Notes: generated by a model not told the origin, from the letters alone. 8,768 nt of DNA from Actinomycetota bacterium (GCA_023488925.1 JAMDDA010000063.1:1-8768), one strand, 5' to 3'; shown: positions 1 through 6,008, numbered from the stretch's first letter. Translations and numbers: made by a program.

Positions 1-167
1 ACCAGGTCGGGAAGGCTGCGCTCCGCTTCGCGCAAAGCCTCGTTACCGTCGGCGGCCTGGGCGATCTCGTACCCTTCCCGCTCGAGATACGCCGCCACGA
101 GATGGCGCACGTTGTCGTCGTCGTCCACTACAAGAATACGCGGGCGCCTCTTCGGCGAGCTCATCAT
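1..167 (-). CDS. Response regulator, receiver domain (N-terminal part, cut by window edge)
   Basis: Only the first 55 or so residues are in the window; the rest lies beyond position 1. The visible protein has a basic N-terminal lead (SSPKRRPR), then the first receiver strand ILVVDDD carrying the acidic pocket (D15-D18), a helix (NVRHLVAAYLEREGYE) and the second strand and helix (AADGNEALREAE), ending at LPDLV. That is the usual run-up to the phospho-accepting Asp strand, which is just outside. Two start codons sit in tandem (ATGATG at 167 and 164). A GGAGGGAG ribosome site lies immediately upstream; the second ATG has the more normal spacing. It lies 24 nt behind the iron-sulfur flavoprotein gene on the same strand, so co-transcription is likely. 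The output domain is unseen, so it could be a DNA-binding regulator or a stand-alone receiver. Confidence 0.85.
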   Translation of the reverse strand, partial: MMSSPKRRPRILVVDDDDNVRHLVAAYLEREGYEIAQAADGNEALREAERSLPDL

Positions 168-191
168 CTCCCTCCGGTCCTGCCCCCTGAA

Positions 192-776
192 TTACCGCGA
201 AACGGCCAACCGCCGCCCGATATCCCGCGCGACCTCCCGGGCCGAGGGGTAGTCGTTGATTTCGCCCTTGGCGTCGACTCCGGGACAGAGGATTTCCCCC
301 GCCGGCTGAACCTCGAGGACGTGCCAGAAGTACCTGACCACCTGTCGGGCTCCGTCGAAGACCGTCTTGTACCGCGTCCCCGCGCAGGACAGGAACGCCC
401 CCATCCTCTCCGGGCGCCCCGGTGGGATGAGGGAGCGGCGCAGAACGTACTTGACGGCCCAGAACGGCTGGCAACGATCGACCATGGCCTTCGCCTGGGC
501 AGCCAGACCCATGGAGAAGATGGGAGCAGCCAGGATGATGCTGTCCGCCCCCTTGAGGTGTGGGTAGAGCTTCTCCATGTCGTCCTCGACGATGCAGGCG
601 CCGTCGTCGAAGCAACCGTCGCAGGCGATGCAGGGGTTTATCTCCAACTCACGCAGGCGGAACTTCACAACCTGCGCCCCCGCCTCGGCAGCGGCCTCCA
701 GGGCCCAGTCGAGCAGGGTCTCGGTGTTGCCCTTGCGCCGTGGACTGGCGGCGATACCGAGAACCTCGACACTCAC
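192..776 (-). CDS. Iron-sulfur flavoprotein / NADPH-dependent FMN reductase family
   Basis: A 194-residue flavodoxin-like protein. The first strand and FMN phosphate loop read EVLGIAASPRRKGNTETLL (residues 4-22). A compact cysteine cluster C49-x2-C52-x2-C55-x5-C61 follows, which matches the [4Fe-4S] ligand pattern of archaeal and bacterial iron-sulfur flavoproteins. The segment AAPIFSMGLAAQAKAMVDR (about 83-101) is the conserved AP(I/V)Y-type FMN contact and helix. Members of the family are dimeric FMN/Fe-S electron carriers, some reducing O2 or H2O2 or quinones in anaerobes. The start is GTG at 776, only 7 nt after the stop of the upstream oxidoreductase; no good Shine-Dalgarno is visible there, so translational coupling is probable. 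The neighbouring FAD oxidoreductase is a plausible electron donor, which is an inference. Physiological acceptor unknown. Confidence 0.87.
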   Translation of the reverse strand: MSVEVLGIAASPRRKGNTETLLDWALEAAAEAGAQVVKFRLRELEINPCIACDGCFDDGACIVEDDMEKLYPHLKGADSIILAAPIFSMGLAAQAKAMVDRCQPFWAVKYVLRRSLIPPGRPERMGAFLSCAGTRYKTVFDGARQVVRYFWHVLEVQPAGEILCPGVDAKGEINDYPSAREVARDIGRRLAVSR

Positions 777-783
777 CGGAGGC

Positions 784-2139
784 TCACTTCGCCACGCGGG
801 CCCTGAGACCCACGTCGCCCTGCTGCAGGGTCAGCTCGGTACCGCAGACCGGGCAGGTCAGCAGGTCGCCCGGATGGGCACCCCGGGCCAGCTGGATCTC
901 ATGCCGGCAGACCGGGCACTGGACCCCCAAATAGGAGGTGCGATACGTCACGTCGAACATCTGATGGAGCAGGGAGGGCGCCAGCTCGTCCTTGCGCCGG
1001 CCGGCGCGAATGGCCTCCTCGAGAGCACCCGCCTCGGCGACATTGCCCAGGAGGAGAGCCCCCACCAGCACCCCTTCGGGATCGAAGACGAGTTTCTTGT
1101 AGAACTCGCCGTACGGGTAGTCGCCCCGCATCTCGCTGTAGCCGGAGCGATGGGTCGTCACGGTCTGACCGACGACCACCAGGCTGAGGCCGAGCACCTG
1201 CATGTTGAGCACGTCGATCTCGGGGCGGACTTCGCCCTCCTCCCCGGCGAGCACGGCGCCTACGGCCGCGCCCTGCCGCCAGGAGCGCAGCCAGTTGAAG
1301 TAGTGCTTGGAAGCGGCCACGGTGACGTCGCCGGCAGCGTAGATGCCGTCCCACGGGGTCGCGAAGCCGGCATCCACTTTGAAGCCGAAACCACCGTCGG
1401 GCAGGAAATCCACCGCGGGCGTGTACTCGGTGCACACCCCCACGACATCGGCCGATACGGTTTCGCCCCCGGCCAGCACCAGCCCGGCGGCCCGACCGCC
1501 GCGGCCCTCCACCGCCTCCACCCGCGCCCCCAACACCAACTCGGCCCCCGAGGCCCGCACTCGGCTCGCGGCGATCTCGGCCGCGTCCTCATCGAGCACA
1601 GCGGGCCACAAGCGCTCGGTGGGCACGTAGTAGGTGGTGGTGAACCCCGCCCCGGTCAAGGCCCGCACCAGCTCCAACGCCACCAGGCCGTTGCCGTAGA
1701 CGACGCCCCTCTTACCGGAGCCCTGGAGCTCCCGGATGGCCCGGGCCTCGTCCAACGTCTTGAAGCAGTTGATCCCCGCGAGATCGGCCCCTGCGAGACT
1801 CCCCGCCGACAGCCGGCGGCCGCTCGCCACCAAGAGAGCGTCGTAGGCAAGCGCCGACCCGTCGGCCAGCATCGCCTTTCGGGCGGTCGTGTCCACTCCC
1901 ACCACTCGGCTGGAGAGACGCAGATCGAACCGCTGCTCAGCGTAGTATTCCTTCCGCTTCCCCCAAAGACGGGCTTCGCCCACCGCGCCGGCCGCGTAGT
2001 CGGCCAGCTGGGGGCGGCGATAGAACGGATGAGCCTCCTCGGTCACCAGCGTGATCTCCGCGTCGTGCATGCATCGCCGCAGCACTTCGGCGGCCCGCAT
2101 GCCGGTTACGCCGTTCCCGACGATGAGGTACCTCGCCAT
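784..2139 (-). CDS. FAD-dependent pyridine nucleotide-disulfide oxidoreductase with C-terminal zinc ribbon
   Basis: A 451-residue flavoprotein. An N-terminal Rossmann FAD site (YLIVGNGVTGMRAAE, G8-x-G10-x2-G13) is followed by the HPFYRRPQL motif typical of the NirB / rubredoxin reductase / NADH oxidase-like group. A second nucleotide-binding site (GVVYGNGLVALELVRAL, near 150-166) and the FAD-closing motif GIYAAGDV (near 270) follow. The last 45 residues hold two CPVC knuckles, C408-x2-C411 and C429-x2-C432, resembling a zinc ribbon or rubredoxin-like fold. This tail is not part of the usual family and probably binds Zn or Fe. No redox-active CxxxxC is seen near the N-terminus, so this is not a glutathione or lipoamide reductase. 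I chose ATG 2139 because GGAAGGAG lies 7 nt upstream; an in-frame ATG at 2160 lacks this. It is the first gene of a minus-strand operon with the iron-sulfur flavoprotein, suggesting NAD(P)H-to-flavoprotein electron transfer. Exact substrate unknown. Confidence 0.9.
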   Translation of the reverse strand: MARYLIVGNGVTGMRAAEVLRRCMHDAEITLVTEEAHPFYRRPQLADYAAGAVGEARLWGKRKEYYAEQRFDLRLSSRVVGVDTTARKAMLADGSALAYDALLVASGRRLSAGSLAGADLAGINCFKTLDEARAIRELQGSGKRGVVYGNGLVALELVRALTGAGFTTTYYVPTERLWPAVLDEDAAEIAASRVRASGAELVLGARVEAVEGRGGRAAGLVLAGGETVSADVVGVCTEYTPAVDFLPDGGFGFKVDAGFATPWDGIYAAGDVTVAASKHYFNWLRSWRQGAAVGAVLAGEEGEVRPEIDVLNMQVLGLSLVVVGQTVTTHRSGYSEMRGDYPYGEFYKKLVFDPEGVLVGALLLGNVAEAGALEEAIRAGRRKDELAPSLLHQMFDVTYRTSYLGVQCPVCRHEIQLARGAHPGDLLTCPVCGTELTLQQGDVGLRARVAK

Positions 2140-2186
2140 GCCCGCACTCCTTCCCTGCAAGGTTCACAGCAGCTCCAGCACGTCTA

Positions 2187-2192
2187 AGTGTA
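2187..2192 (-). promoter_or_regulatory. Possible -10 box (TACACT) of the minus-strand oxidoreductase operon
   Basis: Read on the minus strand this is TACACT, the same hexamer as the -10 proposed for the divergent regulator gene. It would start transcription roughly 40 nt before the oxidoreductase ATG at 2139. No convincing TTGACA-like -35 is seen at the right distance; that place is taken by the TCGAACGG direct repeat. Weak call based on position and hexamer identity. Confidence 0.35.
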
Positions 2193-2207
2193 GCAGCAGT
2201 CCCCCGC

Positions 2208-2224
2208 TCGAACGGATCGAACGG
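2208..2224. repeat. Direct repeat TCGAACGG x2, candidate operator in the divergent promoter region
   Basis: Two perfect copies of TCGAACGG (2208-2215 and 2217-2224) are separated by one base, giving a 9-nt period. They lie about 16-32 nt upstream of the possible minus-strand -10 box, where a -35 element or activator site would be. The divergent gene encodes a winged-helix regulator, so this is a natural candidate for its operator. The 9-nt phase is less than one helical turn, so it would not be a typical side-by-side dimer site. Inference only. Confidence 0.35.
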
Positions 2225-2276
2225 CCTCCGGCGCGCGCGCTTCCCCAGTTACGTGCATTCTCACACACCAAACCCC

Positions 2277-2305
2277 TTGTGCGGAGCCTTTCGGGCCGCT
2301 ACACT
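2277..2305 (+). promoter_or_regulatory. Promoter of the winged-helix regulator gene, probably leaderless
   Basis: A TTGTGC -35-like hexamer (2277-2282) and a TACACT -10 (2300-2305) are separated by exactly 17 nt. The -10 matches TANNNT and ends only 6 nt before the ATG at 2312, so transcription would start at or next to the start codon. In agreement, no Shine-Dalgarno is present before 2312. This is the typical form of leaderless transcripts in Actinomycetota and Deinococcota. Confidence 0.55.
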
Positions 2306-2311
2306 GTCGGT

Positions 2312-3049
2312 ATGACCATGCCCACTCCCGTATCACCCGCCGCCCAGCTCGACCTCCTGGCCGACGCCCTCGGGGACCCCACCCGCAGAGCAATATTCAA
2401 GTATGTGGCCGAGGCCGCTGAACCGGTGACCGCCGCCGATGTGGGCCTCACTTTCGGCATCCACCGCACGGTGGCCCGCGCTCACCTGGAGAGACTGGTC
2501 GAGACCGGCCTGCTGCAGGCGGATTTCCGCCACCGGCCCGAAGGAGGGCGCCCGCCGAAGGTGTACTCGCGCAGCGAACAGCGCCTCGACCTGCAGCTGC
2601 CGGTGCGGCAATACGAGATGCTGGCCGAGCTCTTGCTGAGCACTCTAGAGCACTTCGGCGATGCGGCCCAGGTGATCACCGAGCAGGTGGGTTTCGCTTT
2701 CGGGCGGCGGCTGGCCGCCCTGCGTCCCGCCGTCCCCGGAGACTCCCCGGTGGCCGCCCTGCTCGAAGCCGGCGCCGAGCTCACACTGGAGCGCCACGGA
2801 GACCGGGTGCGCGTCGAAGTGCGCGAGTGCCTCTTCCGGGAAGTGGCCACCCGGCGCCCCCGGCTGGTGTGCACCCTGGATCGTGCCGTTTTGCGCGGCC
2901 TGCTCTCCAGCACCGAAGGTGAGGTCGTACTGTACGAAGCCTCCCGCCGTAACGAGCACCACGATGTCTGCTCGCTCGTGTACGCGAAGAGTCCCCCGCC
3001 CGAGAAAACCCCGAGCCTGCCCGCCCACGCAAACGGAGGACCCGCATGA
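2312..3049 (+). CDS. Winged-helix (ArsR/SufR-like) transcriptional regulator with three C-terminal-half cysteines
   Basis: A 245-residue predicted regulator. Residues 14-72 form an ArsR/DeoR-type winged helix: LLADALGDPTRRAIFKYV, then the recognition region with IHRTVARAHLERLVETGLL, then the wing with RPEGGRPPKVYSRS. The C-terminal half has the layout of the COG2345 / SufR-like group, whose members often ligate an Fe-S cluster or metal. The candidate ligands here are C173 (ECLF), C187 (LVCTLDRA, 13 residues later) and C220 (DVCSLVYA). It would bind DNA in the cytoplasm and sense a metal, redox or cluster state; that role is inference. ATG 2312 was chosen because it follows a 17-nt-spaced promoter with no leader; ATG 2318 is a minor alternative. 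The gene ends in an ATGA overlap with the MetV-like gene, so the two are co-translated. The divergent oxidoreductase operon may be a target. Confidence 0.85.
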   Translation: MTMPTPVSPAAQLDLLADALGDPTRRAIFKYVAEAAEPVTAADVGLTFGIHRTVARAHLERLVETGLLQADFRHRPEGGRPPKVYSRSEQRLDLQLPVRQYEMLAELLLSTLEHFGDAAQVITEQVGFAFGRRLAALRPAVPGDSPVAALLEAGAELTLERHGDRVRVEVRECLFREVATRRPRLVCTLDRAVLRGLLSSTEGEVVLYEASRRNEHHDVCSLVYAKSPPPEKTPSLPAHANGGPA

Positions 3050-3699
3050 TCATCACCAAGCAGAAGCCTATCGAGGACATCATCGAGATGGTCGCCCCCT
3101 ACAAGCACCTTTTCTTCGTCGGTTGCGGACAATGCTCCACCCAGTGCCAAACCGGCGGCGAGTGGGAGATAGAGGAGCTCAGCCGCATCTTGGAGGAAGA
3201 GGGACACACGACCACCGGCTCCACCGTGGTCTATGCCCCCTGCCACGAACTCGACACCAAGCGGCACTTCCGCAAGCACAAGGAGGAGTTGGAGCGAACC
3301 GACGCCGTGCTGGTGATGAGCTGCGGCGCCGGCGTGCAGTCGGCCGTGGATGCCACCGACCTCCCGGTGTTCCCGACCAACGACAGCCTCTTCCTGGGGA
3401 ACTCGTTCCGCCACATGCATTTCGAGGAGAAGTGCTCCACCTGCGGCGAATGTGTACTGCAGTGGACCGGGGGTATCTGCCCGGTGACCCGCTGCCCCAA
3501 GGGTCTGCTCAATGGGCCGTGCGGCGGCACCAACCACGGCCGGTGTGAAGTCGACAGCGACAAGCCTTGCGCCTGGGTACAGATCTACCAGCGCCTGGAG
3601 AGCCTGGGGCAGCTCGACAAGTTCCGCGAGATCCGGCCGCCCAAGAACTACGCGGCGATCAAGCGCCCCGGCCTGGTGCGGGGCGAAGCCGCACACTAG
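3046..3699 (+). CDS. MetV-like protein (methylenetetrahydrofolate reductase C-terminal domain, MTHFR_C)
   Basis: A 217-residue cysteine-rich protein of the MTHFR_C family. In acetogens such proteins (MetV) partner MetF in methylenetetrahydrofolate reductase complexes and bind zinc and/or Fe-S clusters. Cysteine blocks in order: C27-x2-C30-x3-C34; APC66HELD; SC93GAG; C130-x2-C133-x2-C136; then the family signature GGICPVTRCPKGLLNGPCGG (C145, C150, C159) with C167 and C175 after it. Length is normal for the family. The start ATG 3046 overlaps the regulator stop (ATGA) and also has GGAGG 7 nt upstream. No metF-like gene is seen in the window, so either the partner is elsewhere or this copy serves another corrinoid or folate enzyme. 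Control by the upstream cysteine-bearing regulator is likely from the coupling. Function beyond family membership is inferred. Confidence 0.88.
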   Translation: MIITKQKPIEDIIEMVAPYKHLFFVGCGQCSTQCQTGGEWEIEELSRILEEEGHTTTGSTVVYAPCHELDTKRHFRKHKEELERTDAVLVMSCGAGVQSAVDATDLPVFPTNDSLFLGNSFRHMHFEEKCSTCGECVLQWTGGICPVTRCPKGLLNGPCGGTNHGRCEVDSDKPCAWVQIYQRLESLGQLDKFREIRPPKNYAAIKRPGLVRGEAAH

Positions 3700-3700
3700 C

Positions 3701-3808
3701 AGGCTGTTGCCAAAGACCATGACCGCCACGTTCGGAGACGAATAACCGCTCCATTTTGACTCTTGGCCGCGGCCGAACGGGGCGTGATCCCGGGTTCTTC
3801 AACAGCCT
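3701..3808. repeat. IS-end-like inverted-repeat relic (about 108 bp, MITE-like)
   Basis: A 9-bp perfect inverted repeat bounds this stretch: AGGCTGTTG at 3701-3709 and CAACAGCCT at 3800-3808. Similarity continues inward: CCAAAGACC on the left and, reading the right end in reverse complement, AAGAACCC. AGGCTGTTG followed by an A-rich run resembles terminal repeats of several IS families. No transposase can be coded in 108 bp and no clean target duplication is seen, so this is a relic or a small non-autonomous element. It begins one base after the MetV-like stop codon region. Family assignment is not possible by eye. Confidence 0.45.
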
Positions 3809-3839
3809 CTTAGGCGTCCGCAGGCCGGTAACGGTGTCG

Positions 3840-3881
3840 GGCCGAAAGCCGCGCCGGGAACTCCCGGTGCGGCTTTCGGCC
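3840..3881. terminator. Bidirectional hairpin terminator between convergent genes
   Basis: A nearly perfect dyad: GGCCGAAAGCCGC (3840-3852) pairs with GCGGCTTTCGGCC (3869-3881), and the stem continues inward through one G-U pair and five G-C pairs to an AACT tetraloop. That is 19 consecutive pairs. It lies between the plus-strand MetV-like gene (ends 3699) and the minus-strand flavodiiron gene (ends 3902), 20 nt from the latter stop. There is no T-run on either side, so it is a hairpin-only terminator or transcript-end stabiliser serving both strands. Confidence 0.75.
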
Positions 3882-3901
3882 GCCCCCTCGCTCGCCGGCG
3901 C

Positions 3902-5110
3902 TCAGGTTCCCCACACTTTCACCCGCCGAGCGACCTGGCGGCCATACTCCACGCAGGCGGACAGGTCATCTTCGGTGGGGACGTACTTGAACTCCAGCGG
4001 CTCCATGACCGTGAGCCCCATCTCCCGCAGACCGGCATCGATCTGCTTGGCCCCGCCGCCGCCCCAACCGTAGGAGCCGTAGGCGGCCGCCAGGCGTTCT
4101 TTCGGCCGCAGGCCTTTGAGGTAGGTCATGAAGCCCCCGACGGTGGGCAGCATGCCGTTGTTGAGAGTGGGCGAACCCACCAGGAAGGCCCGATGATCGA
4201 GCACCGCCCGAGCCACATCGGCCAGGGCCGAGCGGTTCAGCCGAAAGACGGAGCACTCCACGCCTTCCTGCGCGATGCCGTCTTCGATGGCCCGGGTCAT
4301 CTTCTCGGTGGAATGCCACCTGGTGTCGAAGACGAGCGCCACCCGTGCCGGGGCTTCGAAGTGACTCCAGGCCACGTAGGCGTCGACGATGCGCGCGACG
4401 TCTGCAGACGTCCGCCAGATGACACCGTGGCTGGGAGCGATGGTGTCGAGCTCCAAGCCCAGCTCGCCCACCTGTTTGACCAGCTTCTGCACCTGCGCGC
4501 CGAACGGCATGAGGATGTTCGCGTAGTACTTGGCGGCCTCGTCCATGACGACGCCCGGGTCGACCTCGTCGGCGAAACGCTTGGAGGTGGCCAGGTGCTG
4601 GCCGAAGGCGTCGTTGGCCAGGAGAACCTTGGGCTCCCTGACGTACGTAAGCATGCTGTCCGGCCAGTGGAGCATGGGCGCCTCGAGGAAGGTCAGCGTG
4701 TACCGCCCCAGAGAGAGCTCGTCGCCCGTGCCCACCACGGTGATATCCCAACCCGCGACACCTTCCCCGTGGTAGAGCAGGAAGAGCGCGTCCTTGGCCC
4801 GTTTGGAGCAGAGGATCTTTACCGGGCCGAGCCGCTCCACGAGCCAGGGGATGGCCCCGGAATGATCCATCTCCACGTGGTTGATCACCAGATAGTCGAT
4901 GTCCCCCGGATCACAGCACCCGCGCAGGCGCCGCAGCAGTTCCGGCCCGAACCCGTGGCGTACGCCGTCGACCAGCGCCTTCTTCTCGTCGGTGATCAGG
5001 TAGGCGTTGTAGGTGGTGCCCCGCGACGTCTCGTAGCCGTGGAAATCGCGCACGTTCCAGTCGATGGCCCCCACCCACCAGATGTCGTCTTTCAGTGGGT
5101 ACCTCTCCAT
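3902..5110 (-). CDS. fprA: Flavodiiron protein (FprA type A; O2/NO reductase)
   Basis: A 402-residue class A flavodiiron protein. It reduces O2 to water and/or NO to N2O in the cytoplasm of anaerobes, receiving electrons from rubredoxin or F420H2. The N-terminal metallo-beta-lactamase-like domain shows the di-iron ligands H78-x-E80-x-D82-H83 (NHVEMDHSG), H148 (MLHWPDSM), D167 (ANDAFG) and H228 (SHGVIWR); all expected ligands are present. The flavodoxin domain starts near residue 254 (VALVFDTRWHSTEKMTRAI, the FMN phosphate loop) and includes the SPTLNNGMLP and YGSYGWGGGG FMN loops. No extra C-terminal rubredoxin or flavin reductase domain is fused. The start ATG 5110 has AGAGG 7 nt upstream. 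It follows the DUF2769-like gene by 182 nt that contain strong hairpins, so it probably has its own promoter. Rubrerythrin nearby supports an oxygen-defence role. Confidence 0.95.
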   Translation of the reverse strand: MERYPLKDDIWWVGAIDWNVRDFHGYETSRGTTYNAYLITDEKKALVDGVRHGFGPELLRRLRGCCDPGDIDYLVINHVEMDHSGAIPWLVERLGPVKILCSKRAKDALFLLYHGEGVAGWDITVVGTGDELSLGRYTLTFLEAPMLHWPDSMLTYVREPKVLLANDAFGQHLATSKRFADEVDPGVVMDEAAKYYANILMPFGAQVQKLVKQVGELGLELDTIAPSHGVIWRTSADVARIVDAYVAWSHFEAPARVALVFDTRWHSTEKMTRAIEDGIAQEGVECSVFRLNRSALADVARAVLDHRAFLVGSPTLNNGMLPTVGGFMTYLKGLRPKERLAAAYGSYGWGGGGAKQIDAGLREMGLTVMEPLEFKYVPTEDDLSACVEYGRQVARRVKVWGT

Positions 5111-5141
5111 GTCTGCACCTCTGGGGTCGTTGGCGTAATCG

Positions 5142-5166
5142 CGGCCGCCGGCGGCGCCGGCGGCCG
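5142..5166 (-). promoter_or_regulatory. GC-only hairpin in the flavodiiron 5' region
   Basis: An 11-bp perfect stem CGGCCGCCGGC / GCCGGCGGCCG with a 3-nt loop lies 31-56 nt upstream of the flavodiiron ATG. It would be in the leader of the messenger if transcription starts near the TATCAT box at 5219-5224. It may affect message stability, act as an operator, or simply reflect GC-rich drift. Confidence 0.35.
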
Positions 5167-5189
5167 GTTGGTTTTCCGGGGTACCACAG

Positions 5190-5249
5190 TCGGGCTCCCG
5201 GCCGGCCGACAGACTGACATGATAGCCGACCGGCCGGACGGAAGCCCGA
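5190..5249 (-). promoter_or_regulatory. Long imperfect dyad with a TATCAT box in its loop
   Basis: Positions 5190-5208 pair with 5231-5249: 17 of 19 positions match, with no bulges; mismatches are at 5197/5242 and 5201/5238. The 22-nt loop contains, on the minus strand, TATCAT (5224-5219), one base from the TATAAT consensus, though no good -35 lies upstream. It is 43 nt after the DUF2769-like stop and 80 nt before the flavodiiron start. It could be a terminator for the rubrerythrin operon, or an operator/promoter for the flavodiiron gene. No T-run follows it. Confidence 0.45.
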
Positions 5250-5255
5250 GGGGTT

Positions 5256-5274
5256 CACGGCCGAGGGGGCCGTG
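5256..5274 (-). terminator. Small hairpin after the DUF2769-like gene
   Basis: CACGGCC (5256-5262) pairs perfectly with GGCCGTG (5268-5274) around a 5-nt loop. It lies 18 nt beyond the DUF2769-like stop codon in the direction of transcription. No T-run follows, so termination is only possible, perhaps together with the larger dyad next to it. Confidence 0.35.
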
Positions 5275-5292
5275 CGCGGCGGACTCGGCCTG

Positions 5293-5505
5293 TCAGGAAG
5301 CCGCTCCGCTCTCGCAGTAGTAGTCACCCCACAGATCGTAGTCCCCGGTGAGCGGGCACTCGCCGCAGAGGCAGCCGCGATGCTGGACCGCCGAGCCGCC
5401 CGCGCCGCGGGCGCAGTAGAAGCTCTTCAGCTCGGCCGGTTTGCTGGGGCACTCGCCGCAGACGCAGCGGACGGCGTTCTCGGCGCTGTCGGGCACGGTG
5501 GCCAC
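5293..5505 (-). CDS. Small eight-cysteine protein with internal duplication (DUF2769-like)
   Basis: A 70-residue protein too short to stand out as an open frame. It is made of two similar halves: RC14VC16GEC19P...FYC31ARG and GC45LC47GEC50P...YYC64ESG. Each half is C-x-C-x2-C-P followed 10-13 residues later by a Y-C. The pattern matches, from memory, the DUF2769 family of anaerobic archaea and bacteria; its function is unknown, but eight cysteines in two equal sets suggest two metal or Fe-S sites. The start is GTG 5505, with GAGGG 6 nt upstream overlapping the rubrerythrin stop; GTG 5496 is the alternative. It sits 8 nt after rubrerythrin, so it is almost certainly in the same operon and may be an electron carrier or metal-binding partner for it (inference). 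No signal peptide or membrane segment. Confidence 0.75.
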   Translation of the reverse strand: MATVPDSAENAVRCVCGECPSKPAELKSFYCARGAGGSAVQHRGCLCGECPLTGDYDLWGDYYCESGAAS

Positions 5506-5513
5506 GGGCGCCC

Positions 5514-6008
5514 TCAGGCCACCTCGAGGATCTTCTCTTTCGGCGCGGTGCACACCACGCAATGCTCGGGCACTTCGTTCTCGTAGGTCATGCCGCACAC
5601 CTGGCACACATAGAACCTGGAGTCGCCGAGAGCCTCCATCTTCTCGAGAGCCTCGGCGAACATCTTCTCGTGGAACTTCTCCGCTTCGTTGGCCGCGTGG
5701 AAGGAGTACTTGGCCTCCTCGTTGCCTTCCTTCTCGGCTTGGGCTATGAAGTCCGGGTACATCGTCACGTGCTCGTAGTTCTCCCCCCCGATGGAAGCCC
5801 TCAGATTGTCCGCGGTCGACTTCAGCCCACCCATGACCCGGAGGTGATTGTGAGCATGAATGGTCTCCGACTCGGCCGCCACGCGGAAGCGCCTGGCCAC
5901 CAATGGGTAGCCTTCCTCCTCGGCTTTCTTGGCGTACGCCAGGTACCGGCGGTTGGCCTGGGATTCACCGGCGAACGCGTCTTTCAAGTTGCCCAGTGTG
6001 TCGCCCAT
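5514..6008 (-). CDS. rbr: Rubrerythrin
   Basis: A 164-residue rubrerythrin, a cytoplasmic NADH-linked peroxidase of anaerobes that reduces H2O2 to water. The ferritin-like four-helix domain carries the di-iron ligands E15 (AGESQANRRY), E48-x2-H51 (SETIH), E76-x2-E79 (GENYEH) and E110-x2-H113 (AEKFHEKMF). The C-terminal rubredoxin-like domain has C135-x2-C138 (VCQVCG) and C150-x2-C153 (HCVVC), the Fe(Cys)4 site. Length agrees with the short archaeal/bacterial form. ATG 6008 was chosen because the protein then starts with the conserved lead MGDTLGNLKDAF; GGAG lies 10 nt upstream, slightly long. An upstream in-frame extension to 6086 has no homology. It is followed by the DUF2769-like gene, with the flavodiiron gene beyond, together an oxygen/peroxide defence group. 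Electron donor is probably a rubredoxin or flavoprotein not in the immediate operon. Confidence 0.95.
   Translation of the reverse strand: MGDTLGNLKDAFAGESQANRRYLAYAKKAEEEGYPLVARRFRVAAESETIHAHNHLRVMGGLKSTADNLRASIGGENYEHVTMYPDFIAQAEKEGNEEAKYSFHAANEAEKFHEKMFAEALEKMEALGDSRFYVCQVCGMTYENEVPEHCVVCTAPKEKILEVA

Noticed and set aside
577..2187. Long plus-strand open frame of 536 codons
   Set aside because: It lies opposite the FAD oxidoreductase and iron-sulfur flavoprotein genes. Its translation is rich in His, Pro, Gln and Arg with no recognisable motif, as expected for an antisense frame in GC-rich DNA.
2482..3729. Minus-strand open frame of 415 codons opposite the regulator and MetV-like genes
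   Set aside because: The plus-strand genes show clear conserved motifs and coupled starts; the minus-strand translation does not.
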